64,000 nt of DNA from Thalassotalea ponticola. Its GTDB lineage: Bacteria; Pseudomonadota; Gammaproteobacteria; Enterobacterales; Alteromonadaceae. The notes beneath the pieces are model-generated. The model did no database searches and was not told the origin of the DNA. It saw only the letters and a list, made by a program, of their open reading frames with translations. Positions 45,706 to 54,847 of this stretch are shown piece after piece (the first letter of the stretch is position 1; the number at the start of each line of letters is the position of its first letter). The translations under genes and the position numbers were made by a program. The stretch is taken from NCBI RefSeq assembly GCF_041379045.1, contig NZ_CP166871.1:1984001-2048000 (forward strand). Direction: 5' to 3'.

Positions 45706-47861
45706 TTAGTTAACTTCTGCACGTCACCTGGTTTTATGGTGATTTGCTGCGCTATTGATAATACCTGTTTAACTTGCTCCGATGTCAGCTCGTCACTTTC
45801 AGCTAGTGTTTTAAGCGACTTTAACACGTTGCGTATTTGTTTCGCCGCATTTTTTTGTTCGGTGCTGTTAAAGGCATCTTGTCCGTCAACTATCAATTGC
45901 AGTTCGCCACACGCTTTCTCAACAGGTGGTGCATCGGCGAGTTTTTGCGCTTTAGCTCGCTGCTCAGATTTCTGTTTTTTTCTCTCGTGTATTGTCTCGG
46001 ATTCTTCGGCAAGTTCTAACATTTCACGATGGTGATTAGACTCTGAATCGAACAAAGCAGACAAACGACCACGACCAAACGATAAACTGCCCATTTTATC
46101 AGGTGCACGCTCTGTGCGACTGAGGTTAACACCGTTATAGCTCAAAGATTCTATCGATGCTTTGGCATTCTTGATCTTCTGAAAATCCTTCAACTCATGA
46201 TATAAAAAGTCATTTTCATGACTAATATAACTATCTGACAAGGCAAGTAGATGTTTTAATTGCGGTGTTTCTAACCACTTACCTTGTTTTAACTGTTCGT
46301 TCATATGTGTCGTAAACTCTTCCACTAATCCATGCACGGTTATATTCGTTAGAACACCGCGATTAGCGCGTAACTGCTCAGGGTTTAATTGTAAATCGAA
46401 CTGCACCGCGCCTGCACCAAGCGGCTTACCATGGCCTAAGGTGTGAAAGTGAGCACTAGAACCGTTAAGTGTTAATACCCACACTAACGCCGCTAGCTCT
46501 TCTCGCTTTAAATTATGAAAGCTAATTTGACCTTCAAAAGTATGATTTTCACTGAGTAATTCTAATCGAGTCTGAACATTCAGATTGTCATTTGACGGTG
46601 GATTTTCTTTAAACTCTTGCCTTACCGGGTAGCGTTTCCAGCCCGCAACTTTTGCCGTTTCTTTAGAGTCTAGATAACCATAACTATGGTATTCCTCAGG
46701 TTCTGGTTGCTCTATATACGCGCCTAAGAAACTCGGTTTGGGTCCTGCCAACACCAATGGACTTGATATCATTGATGTCTCTTTATTGGTCATCACCGCA
46801 TCCGAAAACTGAACTCGACTTTTGAGGCCAAAACCTTTGTCTCGTAGCGTACCGAATATGAGTTCTGTTAAGCTAAAATATGCATCTTCCATGTGCTCTT
46901 TTGACAAATTTTTAATCAAATCATGATTAGAGTTTGTATAACTTACTCGTGGCATTCTAGCAAAACCGAATGAATGTACTTTATTTTGCATCATTAATGC
47001 GAACACAGGAATGCCATGTTCGGGATGCGCATGCTTGATAAGGTAATCACTTTGATCATACTTCACACCGTTCACTGTTTCTTCAACCGAACGGTGATTA
47101 GCAAATAAGTTCTTGACTTGCTCACCAATTTGGTCACTTGTGACTTTGTCATTTTTCGCAAAGAAAAAGTAACTAAATTCATAGCTTTCCGGCTTACCCT
47201 GACCAAGTATGCGTTGATTAGTAAATACGCAATGCCCTTCGGTGTTGCCCATACCTAAGTTTTCGGCCCATTGGTTTTTCTTTACACCCTTAGGATCCGA
47301 TATTATTGCTTTAACAGTTTGCGTTAACGGTAACTTCGAATATTTTTTGATTGCCTTATCTTTATTACAGATTTTGATATCAAGATACTTTTCAATTTCA
47401 TCATGATGGATTTTCGCTACCTTACACTTGGTAAATTCCCACACTTCTTTGTCTGAATTATATTTTATCCAGCCAGGCTGAGAACCTGTTCCATCAAGCA
47501 ATTTTAAGTAAGCGCTCTTGTTACCACCTTTTGACGCAATATCTCGATAAGACAGGGTGAAGTCATCTACCTGATTAAATTTCCCAAACGCTGCAATGTC
47601 CATCACATTGCATAGCATGCCTTTTAAGGATGAACCAGGAACTATGGGTTGACCTTTTGGGTTTCGCGCAAAGCGTAAAACATTCTGCTGGTCTTTACTG
47701 TGACCTACACACAACGGCGTGTGGTTAGTTAAATGATATTTGATGATGCCTGAAATTCCGTTTTCAAAAGGCACATCATGGCTCACTAAATGAGCCCAAT
47801 CAGGCATATAGACCCATTTTGATAACGGAACAAAATGATAAGGGGCTTGAACTTGAATCAT
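45687..47861 (-). CDS. TIGR03986-like CRISPR RAMP protein
   Basis: 724 aa Cas7-group protein. The N-terminal RAMP domain has GISGIIKYHLTNHTPLCVG and the Gly-rich GSSLKGMLCNVMDIAAFG. A second similar region occurs in the middle (LAGPKPSFLGAYIEQ, FHTLGHGKPLGAGAVQF). The last about 130 residues are charged helical sequence (HERKKQKSEQRAKAQKLAD). Large RAMPs of this form belong to type III-D loci next to csx19. It should form part of the crRNA-binding backbone. Its start shares one base with the csx19-like stop. Confidence 0.82.
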   Translation of the reverse strand: MIQVQAPYHFVPLSKWVYMPDWAHLVSHDVPFENGISGIIKYHLTNHTPLCVGHSKDQQNVLRFARNPKGQPIVPGSSLKGMLCNVMDIAAFGKFNQVDDFTLSYRDIASKGGNKSAYLKLLDGTGSQPGWIKYNSDKEVWEFTKCKVAKIHHDEIEKYLDIKICNKDKAIKKYSKLPLTQTVKAIISDPKGVKKNQWAENLGMGNTEGHCVFTNQRILGQGKPESYEFSYFFFAKNDKVTSDQIGEQVKNLFANHRSVEETVNGVKYDQSDYLIKHAHPEHGIPVFALMMQNKVHSFGFARMPRVSYTNSNHDLIKNLSKEHMEDAYFSLTELIFGTLRDKGFGLKSRVQFSDAVMTNKETSMISSPLVLAGPKPSFLGAYIEQPEPEEYHSYGYLDSKETAKVAGWKRYPVRQEFKENPPSNDNLNVQTRLELLSENHTFEGQISFHNLKREELAALVWVLTLNGSSAHFHTLGHGKPLGAGAVQFDLQLNPEQLRANRGVLTNITVHGLVEEFTTHMNEQLKQGKWLETPQLKHLLALSDSYISHENDFLYHELKDFQKIKNAKASIESLSYNGVNLSRTERAPDKMGSLSFGRGRLSALFDSESNHHREMLELAEESETIHERKKQKSEQRAKAQKLADAPPVEKACGELQLIVDGQDAFNSTEQKNAAKQIRNVLKSLKTLAESDELTSEQVKQVLSIAQQITIKPGDVQKLTKWLSQQ

Positions 47862-48328
47862 TAACTATTCTCCTCATCGTAAAAGCCAACAAACTGCTGT
47901 GCGAAAGGCTGCCATTTACTTTCTGTAGTTTGCTTATACCAAATATTGAACACAGCTTTGTTTTGAGAAACTTTATTAGAAAGGTACATAGCTTGTCTCT
48001 TATAAACCCACTCTATGTCTGTATCAGCTTCAGATACAATAAAGGACGTAATTCGAAATTGGTTACCTGTAAGCTTAATATGAACGCTATTTTTACCGTC
48101 GGAGTATTGCGCTTCAATCAAGTCTTTTCGGGTAATTAGTTCAGCGCTGGTTACCGTTTCATCTCGGTACATTTGCCAACCTGCGTTTGGATTTAAAGTC
48201 TCAATTGCTGTTAACACATCTTCAACTGTGCCCATTTTAGAGCTCAATTGCAGTTTCGCTGAACAAAGCATTGGTAGGTCAACATTCAGCGAGAGGTTTT
48301 TAAGTTTTTGATAGGTTTCTAAGCTCAC
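47861..48328 (-). CDS. csx19: Csx19-like (TIGR03984-type) type III-D subunit
   Basis: 155 aa, small, no RAMP glycine loop. It contains NPNAGWQMYRDETVTSAELI and VYKRQAMYLSNKVSQNKAVFNIWYKQ. Size and position between two RAMP genes in a csx10-containing operon match Csx19, and this is why I assign it; the sequence similarity itself I judge only by general appearance. The alternative is a Cas11-like small subunit. Confidence 0.6.
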   Translation of the reverse strand: MSLETYQKLKNLSLNVDLPMLCSAKLQLSSKMGTVEDVLTAIETLNPNAGWQMYRDETVTSAELITRKDLIEAQYSDGKNSVHIKLTGNQFRITSFIVSEADTDIEWVYKRQAMYLSNKVSQNKAVFNIWYKQTTESKWQPFAQQFVGFYDEENS

Positions 48329-48332
48329 CTTG

Positions 48333-49790
48333 TTACTCTCCCAACAAATGTGAATTAAATGTCATTGTTTGCTCCGATTGGAGCTGCACTGCAGAGGAGC
48401 CTCGGCCACTGCCGGCGCCCATAGATAACATGCCCAAGCGAATATCATCGAATGTATCTCTGATTGCGTGTTGTAATTCAATGGGTAACGCTTCACCTGG
48501 AGTAATGTAAACATGGACAGTAAATGTCGGTTGATAAATTAATTCTTCACTGTACAGAGCACCTTTTCGCACCCCGCCCGTAAAGCGGTCAATGGTATTG
48601 TGAGTTCTGATAGTGATGTTTTCAGGATCGTAGTTAATGATGCTATCTAATACGACCAAACGACCCGCTTGCCCTTTGTTTAACCATGCGCCATCATCGT
48701 CTTGTTGCCCGTCTGTCGCGTAACCAAACAATTCATTTACTGCTTGTGGTCGAGTTTGCCAGTCGTCGTGGCTTGCGGTTGCCATACTTTCAGCCCACTG
48801 GTCGGTATGTCTACGATAATGGTAAGCAATGCGGTGTGCTAAGATCCCCTTGATAGAGGAACCACAAAATACTGGAATACGCTCTGTCACTTTCGCTTTA
48901 TTGTCTACCCACCGGACACAAGTTTCACTATACGTCATAATGCCTACCGATCCCGAGCTAGGTACAGAACCCAAAAGCTCACTTCCTCGACCACAACGCC
49001 AATAATCTAAGCCTTGTAAAGGAACAGTGGCCAGTAAGCCCAAGGTATGAGTATGATATTGAGGTTTCGCAAGATCGTTATTATTACTGCACGGTTGTGA
49101 TAACACTGACTGCAACCTTTCTCCAGCCTTTATACCTTCAGCTAGATTAATATTGATTACGTCACTGTTAACGACTTTAATTTGTCCTAAGCCATTACGT
49201 GTCGAACTACCCAACGCAAAACGCTTATCGTTAAGTACACCCAAAAGTAAATCTAAATCACTGTTCAAGGCCTGTTTGACTTTTATAGTAAGCGCGAATC
49301 GAATCCCTTTAGGAAGTAAAATTTGATCAAACTTACCTGTATCTTTAGCCACACCTCGATCATTGATAGACACCCGTTCTCGATACATAGGACGTTCGTG
49401 CAAACAGATTGACAATATAGGGTCATCAGCAATCTTCTCTGGTGACTGGTAATTTTCGACAACTTGGTTATTGCTATCTAATATTCGACCATTGCTCACA
49501 ACAATTCGTGCAGCAGCGCTTTCTATAGCGCCGTTGCTTTGACTCTTGCTAGTAAAGCCAAAGTAATGATCAATATCGAGTTTGTTTGCAAGTGTTGATG
49601 TTGCTAAATGTCGCCATACACCCGCAAATGCTGTTGCAGGAATTGTCGGCAAGCCGTTAACATCACGAACGAGCTGGTTATCGAAGCCTACTTCGCGCAA
49701 TCCTGAGTTAATAGCCATAGGGCTTGCAGTCTCAAGAACTAACTTTACCACGGTAATGTCAGTACATTTTCGATTTTCAGTATTTGCCAT
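48333..49790 (-). CDS. Double-RAMP Cas7-like (Csm3-type) protein
   Basis: 485 aa made of two Csm3/Cas7-like halves. Half one carries GLPTIPATAFAGVWRHLA and FALGSSTRNGLGQIKVV. Half two carries VFCGSSIKGILAHRIAYHY and LSMGAGSGRGSSAVQL. Each half has the (S/A)xxKGxxR-type helix start and the C-terminal Gly-rich loop, so this is a fused pair of backbone subunits. Several acidic residues that could cut target RNA are present, but I cannot fix the catalytic Asp by eye. Its start shares a base with the csx10 stop (TAATG). Confidence 0.85.
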   Translation of the reverse strand: MANTENRKCTDITVVKLVLETASPMAINSGLREVGFDNQLVRDVNGLPTIPATAFAGVWRHLATSTLANKLDIDHYFGFTSKSQSNGAIESAAARIVVSNGRILDSNNQVVENYQSPEKIADDPILSICLHERPMYRERVSINDRGVAKDTGKFDQILLPKGIRFALTIKVKQALNSDLDLLLGVLNDKRFALGSSTRNGLGQIKVVNSDVININLAEGIKAGERLQSVLSQPCSNNNDLAKPQYHTHTLGLLATVPLQGLDYWRCGRGSELLGSVPSSGSVGIMTYSETCVRWVDNKAKVTERIPVFCGSSIKGILAHRIAYHYRRHTDQWAESMATASHDDWQTRPQAVNELFGYATDGQQDDDGAWLNKGQAGRLVVLDSIINYDPENITIRTHNTIDRFTGGVRKGALYSEELIYQPTFTVHVYITPGEALPIELQHAIRDTFDDIRLGMLSMGAGSGRGSSAVQLQSEQTMTFNSHLLGE

Positions 49791-51349
49791 TAGTACTCAC
49801 CCTCTGCACTTAGCACTTCCTTTTGAAGCTTCTTCAAGCTCTGGTATTGGCAGGGCTCATAACGGCATAACAATTCAATAAAGCGCTCTATTTGCGAAAT
49901 TGTTTTACCTTTTAGTAGCTGCTTCATTTCAGCAGCGAACGTCGTAAACGTCACGCCATTGTCCCAAGAAGCCCCCCAGCCAAATTCGTCATTATCGACC
50001 TTACATACCGCATGTTCACCTTCAAAAAGCTCTGTAAACGGAGCGTTTTTATTGGTTCTAAACACTTCGAATACTCGTCGAAGTTGCGAGCTTGATGGTC
50101 CAATATCGTGCGCATTGACAATTTGATTGTAGCCTCTAGCTACTTTGTAGAGGCTGACGATATCTTTGATCATGCTCTGCACGACTAGCCTATCATTGCA
50201 AGTGGTCTGCTGTTTGGTCAACCTTGCAAAGACAAAGCGAGTAAGAGGCGTTGTCGCAGCTACAGACTTACTTTTTCTCGCTGTACTCATCTCTATTTTT
50301 CGACACGTAAACAGTGTGTCTGTATATTTATCATCAGTTAACCAAGCTGGGTTAATGATAACTTTTCCAAATCCTAGTTGGTTATGAATACCAACCGCGG
50401 ACGCCAACTTACGTAATTGCTCCTCTGTTAACCTCGCTCGTTCAAAAACTAATACAGAACCTTTACTAATAAGAACATGCTCTGAATCAAAGCCTCCACG
50501 AGCACGATTAAACAGGTTTACTCGATGAGTGCGGATAAAACTCTTGTTAGCGGAGAGTTTTATGTCGTCAGTTACACCTTCAACTAGCTCACTCAGCGTT
50601 GGAGTACACGTGGGTTGACCAAATTGGTTGATAGCTTCTATATCGCTTTGACAAAAAAGAACTAATGCATCGTTTTGATTGAGAGAGTGTTGTTCAATAA
50701 ATGGAGACTCTATCGCCTCTATCATGACTTTACCAAATTCACTTGACCGGGAACGACCAAGAGAGTGAATACCCGATACTGTGGCAGTGATCATTTCCAA
50801 CGCTTGGGCGTCGGCACAGATACAAGCAAGAAATGTTTGCCCCGCATCTATTGCTGTATAATTGAAAAGTTGCCCAGCTTTTGCTGTTTGATGTTCATCA
50901 AGAGCGGTTTTGGTCACAAGGGTTTGCCTAATATTTGCAACTCGACCATCTCCTGTAATGAAGCCGCCACGGCATTGCTGATATTGAATTTTGTTATCTC
51001 TGGAAAACTCAACTGAGCAATGGTTAGTTAACTCCGAAAAGTCAATTTGACCATCTTGATTCCAACGTTTTGCTTTTTCAAAATGCCATGAAGCTGGTGT
51101 TGGTATCGTAGGGAAACCATCTACTATCGGATAGGCATCTGAAAATTGAACACTACCACTATGAAAAATCTCCCAAGACTGGTCATCGCTAAGCTTTGAA
51201 TATAACTTACTTGCGACAAGCCCTAACAGACTGCTGCCAGTTAAATAGTCTAAAGATTGCAAACCACCTTGCGTCGCGTTATAAGCTGTCATTACAACGG
51301 GTTGTAGTGTTGTAATTTTAAAATATTGTAGCTTTTGTTCAGTACTCAT
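49790..51349 (-). CDS. csx10: Csx10-family Cas5-like RAMP
   Basis: 519 aa. The N-terminal RAMP starts YFKITTLQPVVMTAYNATQGGLQSLDYLTGSSLLGLVASKL, followed by GGFITGDGRV and a Gly/Arg-rich IHSLGRSRSSEFGKVMIEA. The C-terminal half repeats a RAMP pattern (IHNQLGFGKVIINPAWL). This is the Csx10 form that defines type III-D and takes the Cas5 place, capping the crRNA 5' tag. Seven bases separate it from the preceding Csm3-like gene. Confidence 0.85.
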   Translation of the reverse strand: MSTEQKLQYFKITTLQPVVMTAYNATQGGLQSLDYLTGSSLLGLVASKLYSKLSDDQSWEIFHSGSVQFSDAYPIVDGFPTIPTPASWHFEKAKRWNQDGQIDFSELTNHCSVEFSRDNKIQYQQCRGGFITGDGRVANIRQTLVTKTALDEHQTAKAGQLFNYTAIDAGQTFLACICADAQALEMITATVSGIHSLGRSRSSEFGKVMIEAIESPFIEQHSLNQNDALVLFCQSDIEAINQFGQPTCTPTLSELVEGVTDDIKLSANKSFIRTHRVNLFNRARGGFDSEHVLISKGSVLVFERARLTEEQLRKLASAVGIHNQLGFGKVIINPAWLTDDKYTDTLFTCRKIEMSTARKSKSVAATTPLTRFVFARLTKQQTTCNDRLVVQSMIKDIVSLYKVARGYNQIVNAHDIGPSSSQLRRVFEVFRTNKNAPFTELFEGEHAVCKVDNDEFGWGASWDNGVTFTTFAAEMKQLLKGKTISQIERFIELLCRYEPCQYQSLKKLQKEVLSAEGEY

Positions 51350-51356
51350 ACTTTAA

Positions 51357-51944
51357 TCACTCCGCCGTTACGACTACTTGACCGTATCCACGGGTTCGTT
51401 TAGCACCAAACTCACTAACCAATGGGCACACCGACTTGAGCCAACTTTTAATCGTTTCGACACCAATCAGGGGCTTTAACGAATTTTCTTGAATATCAAT
51501 GTCACATACTAATACCATCGGCACAGCTACTTCCATTGAACGAAGTGAACCCTCTTGTGCGACACCGTTTTCATTGATTGCGGTAGAGAAATGAACATCG
51601 AAAAGTTGCTCTGCTGCACCGTTGTTGCTTACAAAAAACTCCATTTCATTTTGCCCTAAACTCGCACTGTCAATCGTTAACAAGCCTTGGGTAGCTAAAC
51701 CTTCGCCTTCTGAGCCAAAAATATAATCCGTTAAATTGGACAACTCTTCGGGTGCTTGAAACCACCCTTTGCTCTCTGCAAGTGAAAAAGCACTGCGTAA
51801 TAAGCCTTTCACTGCTCTTCCTGGAAGGTAGGGCAAACCATTTCGGTCTTTTAACATTAAACTATCGACATAAGCACCGCCTTCCTCTGCGCACCCAATA
51901 TGCCAAAAGCTTTGGATATCAAACTTTATTTGTAGCTTACTCAT
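51357..51944 (-). CDS. Csm3-like Cas7 backbone subunit
   Basis: 195 aa single RAMP. Motifs are GLPYLPGRAVKGLLRSAFSL near residue 36 and the C-terminal Gly loop EFGAKRTRGYGQVVV. It is shorter than usual Csm3 (about 220). It starts immediately after the cas10 stop. It probably repeats along the crRNA; the RNA-cutting Asp of Csm3 is usually near residue 33, and here D28 (DSLMLKDRNG) or D33 is a candidate. Confidence 0.85.
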   Translation of the reverse strand: MSKLQIKFDIQSFWHIGCAEEGGAYVDSLMLKDRNGLPYLPGRAVKGLLRSAFSLAESKGWFQAPEELSNLTDYIFGSEGEGLATQGLLTIDSASLGQNEMEFFVSNNGAAEQLFDVHFSTAINENGVAQEGSLRSMEVAVPMVLVCDIDIQENSLKPLIGVETIKSWLKSVCPLVSEFGAKRTRGYGQVVVTAE

Positions 51945-53630
51945 TTATACATTCTCCCCATAATCAGCCAAATCCTGTTGAACGAGTTTTGGTTCACTAC
52001 TTTGGTAATGCTCTAGCAACAATAAGTCGTTGATGATGGTGTAGTGAATATCACACTCTGGATTATGTGGGGTGAAAACCCAAGGTAAATGGTCATTGAT
52101 TTGATAGCCCTTGAGGCAAATTTTTGATAACAGCTCATCAAGTTGTCTAACTAAAACAGCATCGCCACATAACGCGCGACCACGATGGTAAATTCGGCTG
52201 GCTTCTTCGTGATTACCTGCTCGTAAATGCGTCGCCATCTGTCGCCATCGGCTCATCGAAACTGGCGCATTACGGTGTAAGCTGATGTTTAATAACTCTT
52301 TAAGCGTGTCATAGTCAGGGGAAGTTAAGTCTTCTTGTTTTTCTATGTAGAAGCGCGATACCCCCAAGGATAACGTGACATTCTCTTTTAGCATCAAGCG
52401 CGCGTGTAAGCTATGCTCGAGGAGACTATCTGCATTATTTTGAGAGACCGTACCAACACGAAGGATACCGAGTGTTGCGGGTCCAATAGGTTGTTCATCT
52501 GTTGTTAATTTGGTCAGTGACTTAGCGTAGCTACACATTCCCTCAACGAGGTGATGCATAGTTGAAAAAGGATGATTAACCTTGTGGTAAACGATGCCAC
52601 CACTAGCACTAAGTTCGCTTGGTATAGCAGGATATAATTTAACTAGTGGTGCTAGGTGCACTTTTGAAGCCTGACTAAATTGCTGACAAAACTCTCTCGC
52701 AAAATCTACAGCAGCTTCGGCTTTAATAAATAGCGTGACATCATCACCGCCTAGCACGATGGGTCGCATTGCCATGAGCTGATTATCAGATCTTATTAAT
52801 GGCGAGACTTTTTTTGTCGCCTTTCTTGCTGAAGTGATGGTCGCAGTTTCAATTGCATCAGAAAATAGCCTGAATGCCTGCCTATATTCCTCTGCCGTTG
52901 CATGACTCAGTTGCTCCTTGAGTGCAATGAGCAGTTTCCCCAAGCCATTTCCGTCGATGTGCACCAATGCGAGATCGCGTTTTTGGAAGTGTTCGAATGA
53001 TTGCTCATATTGATACTCACCAATATGGGCCTCGGGGGTGAAGCGCTCTTGCAAGGGAGAGTTATGCGCGATACCTGCAGATTCATAATACGCTCTATGT
53101 AGTTCAACATCGGCATCGACCAACGTTTTAGCGCTTCTATCATATACCTCAGCAGTTACCTGCTTACCCGTCAATGGTGCTCGTTCCGAAATAGCTAAGG
53201 AAACGGGGTAGCTCACTTGAGGTAAATTACGATCTTGAGACAATTGCTCATGACCTAGCTTAAGAGCTTCTTGTAACGTTGCACCTTTGGTTACCGCATC
53301 ACACTGGGTCAAGGATGGAAAGAGTTGTTGTAAGGTCAGTGTCCAAATACTTCTTAAACGATTGAGTGGTTCTTCTATACTGCAATAACTGTAGAATGCA
53401 CCACCTTTACAACGAACAAAATGAATCACACCATCACTATCTTTCATTTGCGGGTCGTAAAGATCATGCGACAAGTCTGCGGCATCGAGTACCTTAGCTA
53501 ACAAGCTCTGATCGTGTGCGTTAATTAGATTATCCAAACGCTCGCTTGCGCTGATAACATCTTTCATTTTATTCGATGCAAACAAATAACTTTGAATCGA
53601 TTTTGCTTCAAATAAATAGCTATAAATCAT
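51945..53630 (-). CDS. cas10: Cas10 large subunit, GGDD palm, no HD domain (type III-D-like)
   Basis: 561 aa, short for Cas10. It starts directly with MIYSYLFEAKSIQSYLFASN instead of an HD nuclease domain, so target-activated DNase activity is not expected. The first palm contains ALVHIDGNGLGKL (D226). The second palm has the cyclase motif VLGGDDVTLF (294-297), so synthesis of cyclic oligoadenylate from ATP should be intact. The C-terminal helical domain D4 follows. It is second in the operon after csx16, with csm3-like, csx10 and the RAMPs next. Signalling through the CARF nucleases is therefore the predicted main output. Confidence 0.93.
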   Translation of the reverse strand: MIYSYLFEAKSIQSYLFASNKMKDVISASERLDNLINAHDQSLLAKVLDAADLSHDLYDPQMKDSDGVIHFVRCKGGAFYSYCSIEEPLNRLRSIWTLTLQQLFPSLTQCDAVTKGATLQEALKLGHEQLSQDRNLPQVSYPVSLAISERAPLTGKQVTAEVYDRSAKTLVDADVELHRAYYESAGIAHNSPLQERFTPEAHIGEYQYEQSFEHFQKRDLALVHIDGNGLGKLLIALKEQLSHATAEEYRQAFRLFSDAIETATITSARKATKKVSPLIRSDNQLMAMRPIVLGGDDVTLFIKAEAAVDFAREFCQQFSQASKVHLAPLVKLYPAIPSELSASGGIVYHKVNHPFSTMHHLVEGMCSYAKSLTKLTTDEQPIGPATLGILRVGTVSQNNADSLLEHSLHARLMLKENVTLSLGVSRFYIEKQEDLTSPDYDTLKELLNISLHRNAPVSMSRWRQMATHLRAGNHEEASRIYHRGRALCGDAVLVRQLDELLSKICLKGYQINDHLPWVFTPHNPECDIHYTIINDLLLLEHYQSSEPKLVQQDLADYGENV

Positions 53631-53652
53631 CTTTGGTTCCCTGTGTTTGTCA

Positions 53653-53952
53653 TCATAAATTCCGAGTAACGGAGTAGCTATCTAGCCTTGGTTGACACGA
53701 CAAGAGCTGTTCCATTGTCAGTTCTTTACCTCTTAAGTCTTTTTTAATATCTAAGCTAAAATGGCTGTATGTCACACCTTGAGAGTTTAGTTTCTCTACT
53801 ATATTAATCGGCAACGTTCCAATTACATGGTCGCCAGGCTTTAAAGCCACTGACTCATCTAAATGTTCCACCCAAGCATCAATATTAAGACCATTGACCT
53901 TTGCCCATTCAATGGTCGCCAGGTGACGACTAACAAATAACGTTTTATTCAT
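53653..53952 (-). CDS. csx16: Csx16 family protein, putative ring nuclease, copy B
   Basis: 99 aa, same length as copy A (35380-35679) with the same marks: MNKTLFVSRHLATIEWAKVNG, IGTLPINIVEKLNSQGV and LDIKKDLRGKELTMEQLL. It begins the cas10 operon, with 22 bases to cas10. An off-switch encoded first in the effector operon would tie messenger removal to messenger production. Confidence 0.88.
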   Translation of the reverse strand: MNKTLFVSRHLATIEWAKVNGLNIDAWVEHLDESVALKPGDHVIGTLPINIVEKLNSQGVTYSHFSLDIKKDLRGKELTMEQLLSCQPRLDSYSVTRNL

Positions 53953-54034
53953 TCTGCTGTTAAATCCGTAAACTGCTTTGTAAATTTGTGAACAAACACG
54001 GTTGTAGTGTCCGAACTGAGATTATTGCTTGTGG

Positions 54035-54313
54035 CTATACTTTATTAGCCAAGATATCTTTTCGCCTTAGTAATAACGGTTTATTAACAAGGTCATTCTC
54101 ACAACGTTGTTTAGCTCCGAGTTTGTTACCAAAGAATACCCCGCAGGTAAAACCAAAACGTATTTCTGCCATTCGTTTAGCAATCATTACGATTGCGACA
54201 CTAAATCCACCCCACTTAATCAACAAAACAAACCAGATCGGTATGAGTGCAGTACGAGCAAGATCTTCAACTAACGATAACCCAATAATTAAAATAAAAA
54301 CAAGTATTAACAA
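54035..54313 (-). CDS. Possible small membrane protein
   Basis: 92 aa with a TTG start. It has two hydrophobic segments (LILVFILIIGLSLV, then TALIPIWFVLLIKWGGFSVAIVMI) and a basic C-terminus. No clear ribosome-binding site. An overlapping plus-strand frame of similar length exists but is less protein-like. It lies upstream of csx16 copy B on the same strand and could be a fragment. Weak support. Confidence 0.35.
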   Translation of the reverse strand: MLILVFILIIGLSLVEDLARTALIPIWFVLLIKWGGFSVAIVMIAKRMAEIRFGFTCGVFFGNKLGAKQRCENDLVNKPLLLRRKDILANKV

Positions 54314-54461
54314 TCAAACCATTGGTTTTTTAACATTTGAGATAACGCTTTTTCAGTAAAAAAAATGAAAAATTATCCCATGTTAAATTCCAAATAAGAG
54401 ACTTACGGCTACGCCTGTAGCACCACCAATACCAACACTTTTCAAATTTGACTCAAGTGTA

Positions 54462-54671
54462 TTAACATTCTCTGCGACGAGATCCACAAACCAAAACATA
54501 GCCCAATGTTCGATGCAACAACTCTGAGTTCAACGCTTTCATTTTTTCATCAATGCGCTGTGCGATTAGCAAATCAACTTCGGCTGCATCTAGCTGATTA
54601 GCTTTTATGCCGCTCCTATTGAGCTTACAAACGACTTGTTTCTTGGCTATTAAATATTCGCTGTTGTTCAT
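54462..54671 (-). CDS. Hypothetical protein, 69 aa
   Basis: It starts at MNNSEYLIAKKQVVCKLN; the frame extends 13 codons further without support. It is a mixed helical, soluble sequence with LDAAEVDLLIAQRIDEKMKAL. It lies between the Card1 copy B terminator and the small membrane ORF. No family is recognised; it could be a small regulatory or anti-CRISPR-like protein, which is speculative. Confidence 0.4.
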   Translation of the reverse strand: MNNSEYLIAKKQVVCKLNRSGIKANQLDAAEVDLLIAQRIDEKMKALNSELLHRTLGYVLVCGSRRREC

Positions 54672-54798
54672 GGTGTAATATCTCGCGTTGCTTTGCGTGT
54701 ATTGTGGCAAATAAAGAACAGGCGTAGTGCTAAGACAAACTTGTCAAATTAAACGTACGCTTTGGAAGGGGCTGATGTGTATTGGCGTCACAAAAAAT

Positions 54799-54816
54799 GC
54801 CTCCGATGGTGGAGGC
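54799..54816 (-). terminator. Intrinsic terminator after Card1 copy B
   Basis: A 6-bp stem GCCTCC/GGAGGC (54799-54804 with 54811-54816) is followed on the minus strand by TTTTTT. It separates this nuclease gene from the cas operon downstream. Confidence 0.75.
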
Positions 54817-54847
54817 TTTAAAAAATACAAAAACGGTTATTAAATAA

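Noticed and set aside
45687..53630. Type III-B (Cmr) assignment of the effector
   Set aside because: The combination of Csx10-like Cas5, a double Csm3-like RAMP, a Csx19-like protein and a TIGR03986-like RAMP fits III-D better. No Cmr1, Cmr3, Cmr4, Cmr5 or Cmr6 set was recognised.
53988..54359. 123-aa plus-strand frame upstream of csx16 copy B
   Set aside because: No ribosome-binding site and unlikely composition; the opposite strand has hydrophobic segments more like a protein, though weak itself.
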